DNA of 64,000 nucleotides. It comes from Afipia sp. P52-10. GTDB taxonomy: Bacteria; Pseudomonadota; Alphaproteobacteria; Rhizobiales; Xanthobacteraceae. The notes beneath the pieces were generated by a model that did no database searches, had not been told where the DNA came from, and worked only from the letters and a program-made list of their open reading frames with translations. Location: the NCBI RefSeq assembly GCF_000516555.1, contig NZ_AZSJ01000003.1, positions 91,269-155,268 of the forward strand. Direction: 5' to 3'. This document shows, one piece after another, positions 1 through 9,338 of the stretch (its first letter is position 1; each line of letters starts with the position of its first letter). The position numbers and the translations under genes were made by a program.

Positions 1-70
1 GCTACGCGCGCTGAGCACGCGTTCAGGCGATGACGGCGGGAAAATCGGTTCCCGCCGTCGCGGCCCGGCC

Positions 71-853
71 TCAGTGCCCGGAGGTCCGCCAGACCAGCAA
101 CCGGCGTTCCACCTGCGCCACCAGCAAGGCTGTGACATAACCGATCACGCCGAGCAGGATCACGCCCGCGAACAGATCGGCGGAGCGGAACGAGCGCGCC
201 GCCAGCAGAATCCAGTGGCCGAGGCCATCGAGGCCCGCCAGCATCTCGCACACGACCGACAGGATCAGCGCGACGGTGACGCTGATGCGCATGCCGGCGA
301 GAATATCCGGACTGGCCGACGGCAGGCCGATCTTGAAGATCACCGCCATCCGCGACAGGTGCAGCGCCCGCGCAACCTCATAGAGGCGCGGCTCGACCGC
401 GGCAAAGCCATGCACAGTGGACAGCAGCATCGGCCAGACCGCGCCGAAGGCGATCACGAACAGTGTCATCGCCTGCGACAGGCCGAAGAACGCGATCGCC
501 ACCGGGATGATCGCCGACACCGGCAACGGCCGCAGAAACTCCAGCGTCGGCGTGACGTAGGGGCGGATGCGCGGCGACGAGCCGATCAGCGCGCCGAGCG
601 CGATGCCGACCAGCGAGGCGACCAACCAGCCGACGGCCATGTGCTGCAACGTACCCGCGACCTTCGCCATCAGGTCGCCGTCGGTGAAACCACGCACCAG
701 TGAGGCCCAGGCGCGATCCGGCCCCGGCAGAAACACCGGCGACACCAGACGGGCATTGGCGATCCATTGCCACAGCGCGACGAAACTCGCCGCGACACCG
801 AAGCTGACGACGCGCCAGCCGATCGCCGAACGCATCGATGCCGGAACGCTCAT
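71..853 (-). CDS. ABC transporter permease (SsuC/TauC type), distal gene
   Basis: A 260-residue inner-membrane permease of the nitrate/sulfonate/taurine importer type. An N-terminal membrane segment is followed by a five- to six-helix BPD_transp_1 core. The cytoplasmic EAA-type loop is visible as a run ending in ARALHLSRMAVIFKIGLPSASP, where it contacts the ATPase. The ATG at 851-853 overlaps the TGA of the upstream permease in an ATGA (850-853), which suggests translational coupling. It is the last gene of a five-gene minus-strand operon (binding protein, GntR, ATPase, two permeases). Two non-identical permeases imply a heterodimeric channel. The substrate cannot be read from the sequence; the neighbouring FAH-family hydrolase and cyclase suggest an organic acid or aromatic derivative. 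Confidence 0.9.
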   Translation of the reverse strand: MSVPASMRSAIGWRVVSFGVAASFVALWQWIANARLVSPVFLPGPDRAWASLVRGFTDGDLMAKVAGTLQHMAVGWLVASLVGIALGALIGSSPRIRPYVTPTLEFLRPLPVSAIIPVAIAFFGLSQAMTLFVIAFGAVWPMLLSTVHGFAAVEPRLYEVARALHLSRMAVIFKIGLPSASPDILAGMRISVTVALILSVVCEMLAGLDGLGHWILLAARSFRSADLFAGVILLGVIGYVTALLVAQVERRLLVWRTSGH

Positions 854-1620
854 CGCGGCTCCTCCACGATCGCGGCGCGGCCGAACAGCCGCTGCTGCGC
901 CAAAACCATCAGCGCGTTCAGCCCGAAGCCCAGGATGCCGAGCCAGACGAGATAAGCCAGCATCAGGTCCGGCCGCAGCGCCTGCTGTGCGGTCATGATG
1001 CCGTGGCCGAGGCCGAGAGGATTGATGGCGATCTCGACGGTGACGGCGACGATCAGCGCGATGCCGACGGCGAGACGAAAGGCGACGAAGATGCGCGGCA
1101 GCGCCGCCGGGATGACGATCTTGGCGATGCGCGCAGCCGGCGTCAGCCGCAACGCGCGCGACACCTCGATCAGCCGCGGCTCGACGCCGCGCACCGCCGC
1201 GCGCGCCAGGATCAGCGGCGACCACAGGCAGGCGAAGGCGACGATGGCGATCTCCAGCCGATAGCCGAAGCCGAGCGCGATCAGGGCGATCGGCAACACC
1301 GCGATGGAGGGGATCGGCCGGATCGACTCGATCGTCACCTCCATCAACCGGTCGGCAAGTGGCAGCACGCCGAGGATAATCCCGATCAGCAGGCCGATGC
1401 TAGCGCCGATCGCGAGACCCGCGAACGCACTCGCCAGTGTGTCACGGGTGGCGGCGATCATCGAGCCGTCCGCCACGGCTTCAACGAACGCGCGCGCGAT
1501 CGCGCTCGGCGGCGCGAGCGAATCGCTGTGGCTGAGATCGACCATCCGTCCGGCAATCTCGGCAGCGACGATCAGCACCACCGGCAGCGCAAGCCCCTTC
1601 AGGGTCGAGGACGAGATCAT
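850..1620 (-). CDS. ABC transporter permease (SsuC/TauC type), proximal gene
   Basis: A 256-residue permease of the same family as its downstream neighbour, with hydrophobic helices and an EAA loop (EVSRALRLTPAARIAKIVIP). It is the second membrane subunit of the importer. I chose the ATG at 1620 (MISSST); a GTG at 1638 would add six residues. About 300 bases of repeat-rich, non-coding DNA separate it from the upstream ATPase gene, so the operon is split by a palindromic element. Confidence 0.88.
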   Translation of the reverse strand: MISSSTLKGLALPVVLIVAAEIAGRMVDLSHSDSLAPPSAIARAFVEAVADGSMIAATRDTLASAFAGLAIGASIGLLIGIILGVLPLADRLMEVTIESIRPIPSIAVLPIALIALGFGYRLEIAIVAFACLWSPLILARAAVRGVEPRLIEVSRALRLTPAARIAKIVIPAALPRIFVAFRLAVGIALIVAVTVEIAINPLGLGHGIMTAQQALRPDLMLAYLVWLGILGFGLNALMVLAQQRLFGRAAIVEEPR

Positions 1621-1638
1621 GATCGGGCGCAATCCCAC

Positions 1639-1927
1639 AAGCGTTGAGGCTCGATTCTCGGCAACCCATGCTTCCCAAGCTCGTCATTCCGGGATGCGTC
1701 AACCGAACTTGGGTTTACCCGAGTTCGGCATTGTATGGTGCCCAAGTTGGTAGCAGCCGACTTAGATACAGCCGACTTGGATGGCGCAGACCCGGAATCG
1801 ATACGCCCCGCGATGGTTATGGATTCCGGGCTCATCGTGGAGCCTGTCATCGGGCGGCGCCTCGCGCCGACCCGTTGGCGATGCGCGGGAATGACAGCGT
1901 TGAAAGACGCCGGCACGCAGACCATGC
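1639..1927. repeat. Non-coding palindromic repeat region inside the ABC operon
   Basis: No credible gene. The segment carries inverted motifs: GTCATTCCGGG near 1682 against GCGCGGGAATGAC near 1881, and a GGATTCCGGGC core near 1820. A hairpin, CGAACTTGGGT with ACCCGAGTTCG, sits at about 1699-1725. A short direct repeat, AGCCGACTT, occurs twice near 1757-1780. Such ATTCCGGG-type interspersed elements are common between genes in Bradyrhizobium relatives. Here the element could modulate mRNA stability between ATPase and permease genes. Confidence 0.6.
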
Positions 1928-2731
1928 TCACCCCTCCGAAGCCTTGATGAAGTCGAACAGCTCGCGCCGCAGCCGCAGGAATTCCGGATGCTCGCGGGTG
2001 GCGAGCTGGTCGCGCGGGCGCGGCAGATCGACCGTGACTTCAATGCCGATCCGGCCGGGATGCGGCAGCAGACCGATGACGCGATCGCCGAGATAGATCG
2101 CCTCCTCCAGGTCGTGGGTCACGAACAGCACGGTGGCGCCGGACGCCGCCACCAGCGACAGCACCTCGTCCTGCAGCCCCTGCCGCGTCATCGCGTCGAG
2201 CGCTCCGAACGGCTCGTCCATCAACAGCGCGACCGGATCCTGCGCGAGACAGCGGGCGATCTGCAGCCGCTGCTGCATGCCGCCGGACATCTCCGCCGGA
2301 TACTTGTTGGCGTGGCCGGGCAGCCCGACCTTGGCCAGCAATTCGGCGATGCGCGGACCACGCTTGGCCGCCGGGACACTTGCCGCCTCCAGCGCGAGCG
2401 ACACGTTGCCGGCGGCGGTGCGCCACGGCAGCAGCGCCTTGCCATAATCCTGAAAAATGATCGCAATGTCGCGCCGCGGCGCGAGCATCGGCTTGCCTTC
2501 GAACGTCACGGCGCCAGCAGAGGGCTGGTAGAGGCCCGCCGCAAGGCGGAGCGCGGTGGTCTTGCCGCATCCCGACGCGCCGATGATGCAGACGAACTCG
2601 CCCTGGCGGACCGTGAAGTCGATGTTCTCGACGATGGTCTTGCCGCCGAGCTGCAGCGTGACGCCTGCGAACGCCATCACCGGAGGCTGCGACGCGACGG
2701 CGGCGGCTGACACGGGGCGGACCACACTCAC
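1928..2731 (-). CDS. ABC transporter ATP-binding protein (SsuB/TauB type)
   Basis: A 267-residue ATPase energising the importer. Walker A is GASGCGKTT, the Q-loop lies in [13 protein letters not shown], the signature is [14 protein letters not shown], and Walker B is [12 protein letters not shown] followed by the switch histidine in FVTHDLEEA. These are the marks of nitrate/sulfonate/taurine-class ATPases. The start is a GTG at 2729-2731. It overlaps the stop of the GntR gene in GTGA (2728-2731), so the regulator and ATPase are probably translated together. Confidence 0.93.
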   Translation of the reverse strand: MSVVRPVSAAAVASQPPVMAFAGVTLQLGGKTIVENIDFTVRQGEFVCIIGASGCGKTTALRLAAGLYQPSAGAVTFEGKPMLAPRRDIAIIFQDYGKALLPWRTAAGNVSLALEAASVPAAKRGPRIAELLAKVGLPGHANKYPAEMSGGMQQRLQIARCLAQDPVALLMDEPFGALDAMTRQGLQDEVLSLVAASGATVLFVTHDLEEAIYLGDRVIGLLPHPGRIGIEVTVDLPRPRDQLATREHPEFLRLRRELFDFIKASEG

Positions 2732-3429
2732 GACCTACGACCCTTGGTATCAGGATAGACATAGCCGATGGTGCTTTGCAGATGCGTGGCCAGCATCGCC
2801 GGCGCGCGGCGCTGATCGCGGGCCAGCACGTAGTCGGCGAGATCGCGGTGCGATTGCATGAAGGTTTTCCCGTTGTCGAACTTGCGCATCATGATGCGCC
2901 GGTAGCGATAGGCTTGGTCGTAGAGATCGGAATGGGCCGCCAGCAGCCGCGGCGAGCCGCACGCCTCCAACAGCGCGGTGTGGAAGCCCTTGTGCAGCAC
3001 GTCGAACTCCTCGGTCCCCTCGGTGAAGCGCGAGCCAGTCCGGTCGATGAAGCGCTGCATGCGGTGCAGCGCGGAGACGATGCCGGCTTCCCACTCGTCC
3101 TTGCCGAGCTTCATCGCCAGCGAGAGCGCCTCCTGCTCCACCACGATGCGCATCCGGGTGATGTCGCGCAGATCCGCCTCGCTGACCGGGGCGACACGGA
3201 AACCGCGCTGGCCGAGCGCGACCACGAGCTGCCGCGACACCAGCCGCGACAAGCCCTCCCGCACCGGCGTCGCGCCGAGGCCATAACCCTGCGCCAGGCC
3301 GACGATGCCGAGCCGCGAGCCCGGCGCCAACCGCCCGCTCAGGATATCGCGCTGGATCAGGGCCGCCGCCCGCTCGCTCAGCGTGTCGGCGGATGGCTCC
3401 AGACTTTTGGCTCGGCCGGACTGCGGCAT
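2728..3429 (-). CDS. GntR family regulator, FCD (FadR/CsiR-like) subfamily
   Basis: A 233-residue regulator. An N-terminal winged helix (about residues 15-80; [26 protein letters not shown] is the recognition region) precedes an all-helical FCD effector domain carrying spaced metal-site residues typical of the family (DITRMR, then later H residues). It lies inside the importer operon, between the binding-protein and ATPase genes, which is an unusual position for a regulator. It probably controls the operon and the divergent hydrolase/cyclase genes through the palindrome at 4494-4507. Confidence 0.92.
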   Translation of the reverse strand: MPQSGRAKSLEPSADTLSERAAALIQRDILSGRLAPGSRLGIVGLAQGYGLGATPVREGLSRLVSRQLVVALGQRGFRVAPVSEADLRDITRMRIVVEQEALSLAMKLGKDEWEAGIVSALHRMQRFIDRTGSRFTEGTEEFDVLHKGFHTALLEACGSPRLLAAHSDLYDQAYRYRRIMMRKFDNGKTFMQSHRDLADYVLARDQRRAPAMLATHLQSTIGYVYPDTKGRRS

Positions 3430-3441
3430 CGTCAGTTCACC

Positions 3442-4368
3442 TCATTTCAACACGACCTTGGCGAGGTCGATGTTGCCCTGGAGCAGCTTCTGCTGCTTCA
3501 TCACCTCCACCCACCAGGCGAGATCGCTCGCCTTCATGGCCGGCTCCTGATAGCTCGGCGGATTGAGTTTGACGATATCCAAAGGCTGCTTGGTGAACTT
3601 CGCGATCGAGGCCGACGCCTTGTCGCGGTCGGCGTTGACGATCTTGGCCCCCTCGGCAACGGCCTCGCGGAATTTCTTCACGATCTCCGGATTTTTCTCC
3701 GCCCAGTCCCGTGACGCGGCGTAGAAGATGATCGGCTCGGTCCGATTGAGGTCCGCCACGTAACGCGCCGCCACATAGCCGGTGCCCGCGTTGGTCATCC
3801 GCGTCACGAACGGCTCGCTGGTCAGCACCGCGTCGACCGCGCCGGACTTCAGGATGTCGTTCATGGTCGGAAACGAGACTTCGACGAAGTTGACGCCCTT
3901 CGGATCGACGCCCTTCTCCTGCAGCCACTTGACGAACAGCACATGCAGGAAGGCGCCAAGGCCCGGCGCACCGACCTTCTTGCCGACGAAATCCTTCGGC
4001 TCCTTGATTGTGACGCCGTTGCGCGCGAATGCCGTGGTGAGATTGGCGGTGCGCTGGTTCATCACCGAAGCGCCGGAGACCGCGACGAGATCGAGCCCGC
4101 CATCGACCGCCTGCAGGAACACCGACGAGGTCGGCCCGCCGATCTGGATCGAATTCGACAGCAGCGCCGCCGGAATGTTCGAGTTGATGCCGATCAGCAC
4201 CATCTCGGCATCGAGCCCGAGCCGCTTGAAGATGCCCTCATCGACCGCGACCATGGCCGCCGAACAATCGGTGGTCGCCGTGCAACCGATCTGAATCTTC
4301 TGCTGCCCGTGCGCAGCGCCGGCAGCGAGCAGCGTCATCATCGCCGCCGCAATCGTCTTCAGCCTCAT
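3442..4368 (-). CDS. ABC transporter substrate-binding protein (NMT1/TauA-like)
   Basis: A 308-residue periplasmic binding protein. The ATG at 4366-4368 follows GGAGGGACGACG and opens a Sec signal peptide cleaved near AAHGQQ, so longer in-frame starts are unlikely. The fold matches NMT1/THI5-like and SsuA/TauA proteins, for example IGCTATTDCSAAMVAVDEGIFKRLGLDAE at the N-terminus of the mature protein. As first gene of the operon it supplies the ligand to the permeases. The substrate is unknown. Confidence 0.9.
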   Translation of the reverse strand: MRLKTIAAAMMTLLAAGAAHGQQKIQIGCTATTDCSAAMVAVDEGIFKRLGLDAEMVLIGINSNIPAALLSNSIQIGGPTSSVFLQAVDGGLDLVAVSGASVMNQRTANLTTAFARNGVTIKEPKDFVGKKVGAPGLGAFLHVLFVKWLQEKGVDPKGVNFVEVSFPTMNDILKSGAVDAVLTSEPFVTRMTNAGTGYVAARYVADLNRTEPIIFYAASRDWAEKNPEIVKKFREAVAEGAKIVNADRDKASASIAKFTKQPLDIVKLNPPSYQEPAMKASDLAWWVEVMKQQKLLQGNIDLAKVVLK

Positions 4369-4478
4369 CGTCGTCCCTCCTCCGTCGTCGCGGCCGCCTG
4401 CATGCGCGGCGCTGGTGTTCTGTTTGGGGCATGCGCGCACCGCAGGACCTGCGGCTGTGCACGTCGCAGGCGGCGCGC

Positions 4479-4507
4479 TTGACACCGCTTTTCAAATATC
4501 GATATTT
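4479..4507 (+). promoter_or_regulatory. Divergent promoter with perfect 14-bp palindrome operator
   Basis: TTGACA at 4479-4484 is spaced 16 bases from GATATT at 4501-4506, a good sigma-70 promoter for the hydrolase gene at 4571. The perfect palindrome AAATATCGATATTT (4494-4507) overlaps the -10 element. It lies between the importer/GntR operon and the hydrolase operon, so a GntR repressor site is likely. This is inference from position and symmetry. Confidence 0.6.
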
Positions 4508-4570
4508 TTGTTGATCATATATTTTCATCCGGCGCAAGCAGAACCCGCCGCAGTCCCCCGGAGACCATCG

Positions 4571-5557
4571 ATGAAACTGGCCACCTTCAAGAACGGCAAC
4601 GGCGAGCGCGTGGGCATCGTTCATGCCAACGATAGCAAGGTTTTCGATCTCGCACGTGCGGCAGATCGCGCGGGCGCGGCCAATCCCGCCTTCGCCTCGA
4701 TGCTGGCGCTGATCGATGCCGGCGAGACGGCGCTCGATGCGGCACGCGACATCTTCGCCAAGTGCAGCGCGGAAGCGGACCTGTCCACCGACGTCGCCGC
4801 CACCGAGATCCTCGCGCCAATCCCGGAGCCGCGGCAGATGCGCGACGGCATGTCGTTTCCGCTGCATATCCTGCAGGCGCCGCGCGGACAGCTGAAGCTG
4901 GCGGCGCGCGCCAAGGGCGACATGGAGGAATTGAAGCGGATCGACGCGATGCCGCTCGGCGAGCTGCCGGAGGTCTACCGCAAGGTGCCGATCTACTACA
5001 TCACCAACCGCTACAGCGTGCGCGGCACCAATACCACGGTGAAATGGCCGCGCTACAGCCAGGTCATGGACTACGAGCTGGAATTCGGCATCGTCACCAA
5101 GAACCGCGGCGCCAACATTCCGGCATCGAAGGCGAAGGACCACATCTTCGGTTACACCATCTTCAACGACTTCTCCGCCCGCGACGCCCAGCGCATCGAG
5201 ATGGAGGGACGGCTCGGCCCGGCCAAGGGCAAGAGCTTCGACGGCGGCAATGTGCTGGGCCCCTGGATCGTCACGCCGGACGAGATCGGCGATCCCTACA
5301 AGCTGAAGATGGAAGCGCGCGTGAACGGCGAAGTGCGCTGCAGCAGCATCAGCGAGGGCATGCTGTTCTCGTTTGAACAGATCATCGAGCACATCACCAA
5401 GGACGAGACGCTGATGCCCGGCGAATTCATCGGCTCAGGCACAGTCGGCGGCGGCTGCGGCGTCGAGATCGGACTCTTTCTCGAACATGGTGATACGATC
5501 GAACTCGAGGTCGAGAAGATCGGCATCCTGAAGAACCGGGTCGAGCGGCAGAGCTGA
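4571..5557 (+). CDS. Fumarylacetoacetate hydrolase family protein
   Basis: A 328-residue FAH-superfamily enzyme. These cleave or isomerise acyl-pyruvate-type intermediates of aromatic catabolism using a divalent metal. The metal-binding core is visible as the DYELEFGIV segment (paired acidic residues), FNDFSARD, and GGGCGVEIGLF late in the protein, with an extra N-terminal domain of about 100 residues. The ATG at 4571 follows GGAG at proper spacing. It leads an operon with the cyclase at 5601 and is divergent from the importer genes, suggesting one pathway. The exact substrate is not determinable. Confidence 0.88.
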   Translation: MKLATFKNGNGERVGIVHANDSKVFDLARAADRAGAANPAFASMLALIDAGETALDAARDIFAKCSAEADLSTDVAATEILAPIPEPRQMRDGMSFPLHILQAPRGQLKLAARAKGDMEELKRIDAMPLGELPEVYRKVPIYYITNRYSVRGTNTTVKWPRYSQVMDYELEFGIVTKNRGANIPASKAKDHIFGYTIFNDFSARDAQRIEMEGRLGPAKGKSFDGGNVLGPWIVTPDEIGDPYKLKMEARVNGEVRCSSISEGMLFSFEQIIEHITKDETLMPGEFIGSGTVGGGCGVEIGLFLEHGDTIELEVEKIGILKNRVERQS

Positions 5558-5600
5558 TCGGCGCTCCACCATCAAACAACAAACAAGCGAGGAGACACCC

Positions 5601-6377
5601 ATGGCCCGCAAGCTGATCGACATCTCGGTGCCGCTGCAGAACGACGTGCCCGCGGACCCGCCGGGCGGCCACCCCACCATCGAGTACATCGATCACCAGC
5701 AGGGCATGCAGGCGATGCTGCGCCACTTCCCCGGCCTGAAGCCGGAGGAGCTGCCGGACGGCCAGGCCTGGGCGGTGGAGCGGGTGACGCTTTCCACTCA
5801 TAACGGCACGCATATCGACGCGCCGTGGCACTATCACCCGACCATGAACCGCGGCGAGAAGTCGTGGACCATCGACGAGGTGCCGCTGGAGTGGTGTTAT
5901 CAGCCGGGGGTGAAGCTCGATTTCCGCCATTTCCCGGACGGCTATGTCGTCACCGCCGCCGACGTTGAGAAGGAACTGAAGCGCATCGACCACGAGCTGA
6001 AGCCGCTCAACATCGTCGTCGTCAACACCTCCGCGGGCGCCAAATACGGCCGCCAGGATTACGTCAATTCCGGCTGTGGCATGGGCTATGAAGCAACCAT
6101 GTACCTGTTAGAGCGTGGCGTGCGCGTGACCGGCATCGACGGCTGGAGCTGGGATGCGCCGTTCGTCTACACCGCGAAGAAATATGCCGAGACCCACGAC
6201 GCCAGCATCATCTGGGAAGGCCACAAGGCCGGACGCCACACCGGCTATTCGCATATCGAGAAGCTGCACAACCTCGAACAGCTGCCCGCCACCGGCTTCA
6301 CGGTGTCGTGCTTCCCGGTGAAGATCGAGCGCGCCTCCGCCGGCTGGTGCCGTGCGGTGGCGATCATCGACGACTGA
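5601..6377 (+). CDS. Cyclase family protein (kynurenine formamidase-like fold)
   Basis: A 258-residue metal-dependent hydrolase of the cyclase family. The HNGTHIDAPWH signature supplies the metal-binding histidines and aspartate. Members hydrolyse formamides, enol lactones or isatin-type rings. A ribosome site GAGGAGA precedes the ATG by about six bases. It lies 43 bases after the FAH-family gene, so the pair probably acts in consecutive steps of a ring or lactone degradation route. Confidence 0.9.
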   Translation: MARKLIDISVPLQNDVPADPPGGHPTIEYIDHQQGMQAMLRHFPGLKPEELPDGQAWAVERVTLSTHNGTHIDAPWHYHPTMNRGEKSWTIDEVPLEWCYQPGVKLDFRHFPDGYVVTAADVEKELKRIDHELKPLNIVVVNTSAGAKYGRQDYVNSGCGMGYEATMYLLERGVRVTGIDGWSWDAPFVYTAKKYAETHDASIIWEGHKAGRHTGYSHIEKLHNLEQLPATGFTVSCFPVKIERASAGWCRAVAIIDD

Positions 6378-6541
6378 TCGCATCATCGAGGCGCAGCGTC
6401 TTGCGATTTGAAGGTGCTGCGTCCAAGGCCGCCGGATGCGTTCCAAGCACGGAACCAGTCCGGTGCCTGCCGGAACCTGCCGGATGCTCTGCGCGTTATT
6501 TGCTGGCCCGCACGCGCGGGCACTCGCGAGGGGAGTTCGAG

Positions 6542-6754
6542 ATGCGCATGTTTCTGGGAATGATCCTGGGCTGTCTCATGACGATCGGCCTCGTTTACGT
6601 GCATGACGTGTCCGCCACGTCGACCGTGACGAGCAACGAGGCGGTGGTCCAGAGCCGGCCGATCGTGAACTGGGACGTGGCGTCGGCGAAGTGGCATGAC
6701 GTCAAGGAAGACGTTCGGCAGACCTGGGCGAAGCTCAGAGCCAATATCGGCTAG
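6542..6754 (+). CDS. Small membrane-anchored or exported protein, unknown function
   Basis: A 70-residue protein. A hydrophobic N-terminus (MFLGMILGCLMTIGLVYV) forms one membrane segment or an uncleaved signal, followed by a polar tail rich in W, D and K (NWDVASAKWHDVKEDVRQTW). GAGGGGAG lies just upstream of the ATG at 6542. I do not recognise a function. Similar tails are common in small conserved proteins of Bradyrhizobium relatives. Confidence 0.7.
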   Translation: MRMFLGMILGCLMTIGLVYVHDVSATSTVTSNEAVVQSRPIVNWDVASAKWHDVKEDVRQTWAKLRANIG

Positions 6755-6929
6755 AGCCGTATTATCGGTTGGAGCCGGATGGGCCGATGTCGCGAGAACG
6801 CGGACGTTCATCCTCGCACAAGCTTGCTGTTGACTGCTCAAGCATGATCTTCTGTTCAGGCATGATCCTCGTCCGCGTCCGAGGGCAAGCTTTTGTCGGA
6901 AACCACTACACTCCTTTCGGGACTAGGCT

Positions 6930-8321
6930 TTAAACCGCCTCCAGCAATGCGAACAGCTCGTCGAGTACCTCCAGCCGATCGAGGCCCTCGACGAGAGCGA
7001 TGATCCGCTCGGATCGTTCCCGCGGCAGATGGGCGACGTTGCCGCGGAATTTCTCCACCACATCCGCATGCGCCACTGGATTTTCCGGGCTGCCGCGCCG
7101 GTTCAAAATCTCCCGGGCGAAGGCATCCCCGGTTTTCGTCACCACGCGCATGCGGCAGGCATGACGGAAGGCCGCACCTTTGGCTTCTAGCTCCGCGCTC
7201 TCGCTGACGGCGATGCGCGGCATGAAGGCCAGCAGTTGCGGATCGGCCACCGCCTCCGCGCTGTAGCTGCCCGCGGTAACCGCGCCATCCCGCGCCATCG
7301 CCGCCAGCCCGAACACCATGCTCATCTGCGCAGCCGTGACGCCTGCGGGCTTGTAGGGCCAGGCCGTGTGAACGTAGGTCATGTGCGGACACTGCACCTC
7401 GATCCGCTCGATCGCCTCGCCCGTGACGCGGTGCGCCTGCATGATGTCGCGCAACGCGTCGAGCGCGGTGTGGATGCTGGTGACGTTCGGATACATCTTG
7501 AAGCCGATGTTCGCGGTCTCCCACAGCTGCTTCAGGCCGGCGAGCAACTTCGGCGGGTTCGGCTCGCCGGACAATGCGCTGAGGAATCCGCCATAGCCCG
7601 CTTCGAGCACGTCGGAGATGCCGGTGAAGCCGCGCTGCGCGAGCTGCACCGCGAGTACGCCCGCCTGTGCTGCGCGGCCTGCATGCAGGCGCTTGACCAT
7701 CGCGCCCTCCTGCGCCGCCATCAGCCCTGCCGCCATCGAACCGGCAATGCCGAGCGCCTGATGCAGCAGGTCCTGCGGCAAGCCTGCGAGCCGTCCAGCC
7801 GCTGCCGCACTGACGAAGACGCCGCTGGTGCCCTGCGGATGGAAGCCGCGCAGGAACAGTGCCATGGTCGCGGCGTTGCCCACCCGCAGCCCCACCTCGC
7901 AACCGGCGACGATGGCCGTGAGAACGTCGCGGCCGCTGGAGGGGGCCTGCCCGCCCTGCGCCAGCGCAAACACCGCCGGCACCGCCAGCGAATTCGGGTG
8001 CACGATCGATTCCTTATGGATGTCGTCCATCTCGAAGCCATGCCCCGCCGTGCTGTTGACCAGCGCCGCCTGCGCCACCGACGCCTTGCAGCCCGCACCC
8101 CATAGCGACGCCTTCGGCAACGCTCCCTCCGCGAGCATCACATCACGCACATGCTCGGTCCACGGCAAGCGCGCGCCATACAACGAGGCGCCGAGCCCAT
8201 CGAGAATGCAAAGTTTGGCGTGCGCGATCACGTCCGGCGGGATGTCGGTAAATTGCAGACGGCTGGCGAACCCGGCGAGATCGCGCGTGGCATGCTCCAG
8301 CAGCGAACGTTGATCGCTCAT
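6930..8321 (-). CDS. MmgE/PrpD family protein
   Basis: A 463-residue member of the 2-methylcitrate dehydratase (MmgE/PrpD) superfamily. The conserved segments LCILDGLGASLYGARLPW, NSTAGHGFEMDDIHKESIVHPNSLAVPA and a C-terminal sandwich domain are all present. The family includes dehydratases and cis-aconitate decarboxylase. No prpB or prpC lies nearby, so methylcitrate dehydration is not supported. It is divergent from a LysR regulator. Confidence 0.9.
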   Translation of the reverse strand: MSDQRSLLEHATRDLAGFASRLQFTDIPPDVIAHAKLCILDGLGASLYGARLPWTEHVRDVMLAEGALPKASLWGAGCKASVAQAALVNSTAGHGFEMDDIHKESIVHPNSLAVPAVFALAQGGQAPSSGRDVLTAIVAGCEVGLRVGNAATMALFLRGFHPQGTSGVFVSAAAAGRLAGLPQDLLHQALGIAGSMAAGLMAAQEGAMVKRLHAGRAAQAGVLAVQLAQRGFTGISDVLEAGYGGFLSALSGEPNPPKLLAGLKQLWETANIGFKMYPNVTSIHTALDALRDIMQAHRVTGEAIERIEVQCPHMTYVHTAWPYKPAGVTAAQMSMVFGLAAMARDGAVTAGSYSAEAVADPQLLAFMPRIAVSESAELEAKGAAFRHACRMRVVTKTGDAFAREILNRRGSPENPVAHADVVEKFRGNVAHLPRERSERIIALVEGLDRLEVLDELFALLEAV

Positions 8322-8429
8322 GGATGGTTCCTTTCATGCGGGAGTCAGCTGGGAATGCCGGCAAGGCCGAGCGGATCAGACTTAGGTCGGAATCGCGCCG
8401 CTGGCCAATAGATTGCGGGGCATCCTGCG

Positions 8430-8444
8430 ATAGCTTAAACTTAT
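8430..8444. promoter_or_regulatory. Candidate LysR box between MmgE/PrpD and LysR genes
   Basis: ATAGCTTAAACTTAT is an imperfect dyad that fits the T-N11-A pattern. It lies just upstream of the LysR start in the 126-base divergent region. Assignment rests on position and pattern only. Confidence 0.35.
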
Positions 8445-8447
8445 GGC

Positions 8448-9338
8448 ATGGAGCTCCGGCATCTTCGATACTTCGTCGCGACGGCGGAGGCCCTCAATGT
8501 CACCCACGCCGCCGAACGGCTGCGCATCGCCCAGCCCGCGCTGACACAGCAATTGAAGCTGCTGGAAGCCGAGATCGGCACGGCGCTGTTCAACCGCACC
8601 AGCCGCGGCGTGCAGCTGACCGAGGCCGGGCGCGTCTTCCACCAGGAAGCGCTCGGCGTGCTCGACGGCGCGCGGCGCGCCATCGCCCGCGCTCGCCTCG
8701 CAGCCGACGGTTCGGTCGGGCATATCGCCGTCGGCCTGACGGAATCGGCCTCCTTCAACGGTCTCGTCACGGCGACGCTACGCAAATTCCGCGCCGACTA
8801 TCCCGCCGTGCAGGTCACGCTGGAGGAAGCGCGCTCGACCCACCTGGTCGCGGCGCTGGAGCGCGGGCGCATCGACGTCGCCTTCCTGCGGCCGCCGGTC
8901 ACGCTGCGGTCGAGCTTTGCCGTCGACGTGCTGTTGAGGGAGCCGATGGTGGCGGCGCTGCCGCTCGACCATCGGCTTGCGGCCCGGCGACGCGTGCGCC
9001 TGCAGGACCTGAAGAACGAGCCGTTCATCCTCTATCCGCGGTCGCAGCGGCTTGGCCTGTCGGACGCGGTGGTGACCGCCTGCGTCGAGGCCGGGTTCAA
9101 TCCAAACGTGGTGCAGATCGCCCCGCAAATCTCGGCGACGATCAACCTCGTCGCCGGATCGATGGGCATCTCGATCGTGCCCGCCTCGATGAGCAACAGC
9201 CGCTCCGACGCGGTGCGTTATATCCCGCTGTCCGGCACGCCATTATACGCCAGCCTCGGCATCGCCTATCCCGCGCACGGCCTGACGCCTGCTCTGGGCA
9301 ACCTGGTCGCGTTGGCCAAGACGATGCCGCGCCGATGA
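8448..9338 (+). CDS. LysR family transcriptional regulator
   Basis: A 296-residue LysR-type activator. The N-terminal winged helix (residues 1-60; RYFVATAEALNVTHAAERLRIAQPALTQQLKLLE) is followed by a type 2 periplasmic-binding-like effector domain. The divergent arrangement with the MmgE/PrpD gene suggests that this is its target. The effector is unknown. Confidence 0.93.
   Translation: MELRHLRYFVATAEALNVTHAAERLRIAQPALTQQLKLLEAEIGTALFNRTSRGVQLTEAGRVFHQEALGVLDGARRAIARARLAADGSVGHIAVGLTESASFNGLVTATLRKFRADYPAVQVTLEEARSTHLVAALERGRIDVAFLRPPVTLRSSFAVDVLLREPMVAALPLDHRLAARRRVRLQDLKNEPFILYPRSQRLGLSDAVVTACVEAGFNPNVVQIAPQISATINLVAGSMGISIVPASMSNSRSDAVRYIPLSGTPLYASLGIAYPAHGLTPALGNLVALAKTMPRR

Noticed and set aside
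4238-5392. Minus-strand 384-codon frame opposite the FAH-family gene
   Set aside because: The plus-strand frame carries clear FAH motifs; the antisense frame has none.
6930-8321. 2-methylcitrate dehydratase PrpD of a methylcitrate cycle
   Set aside because: Only the superfamily is supported; prpB, prpC and acnM are absent nearby.
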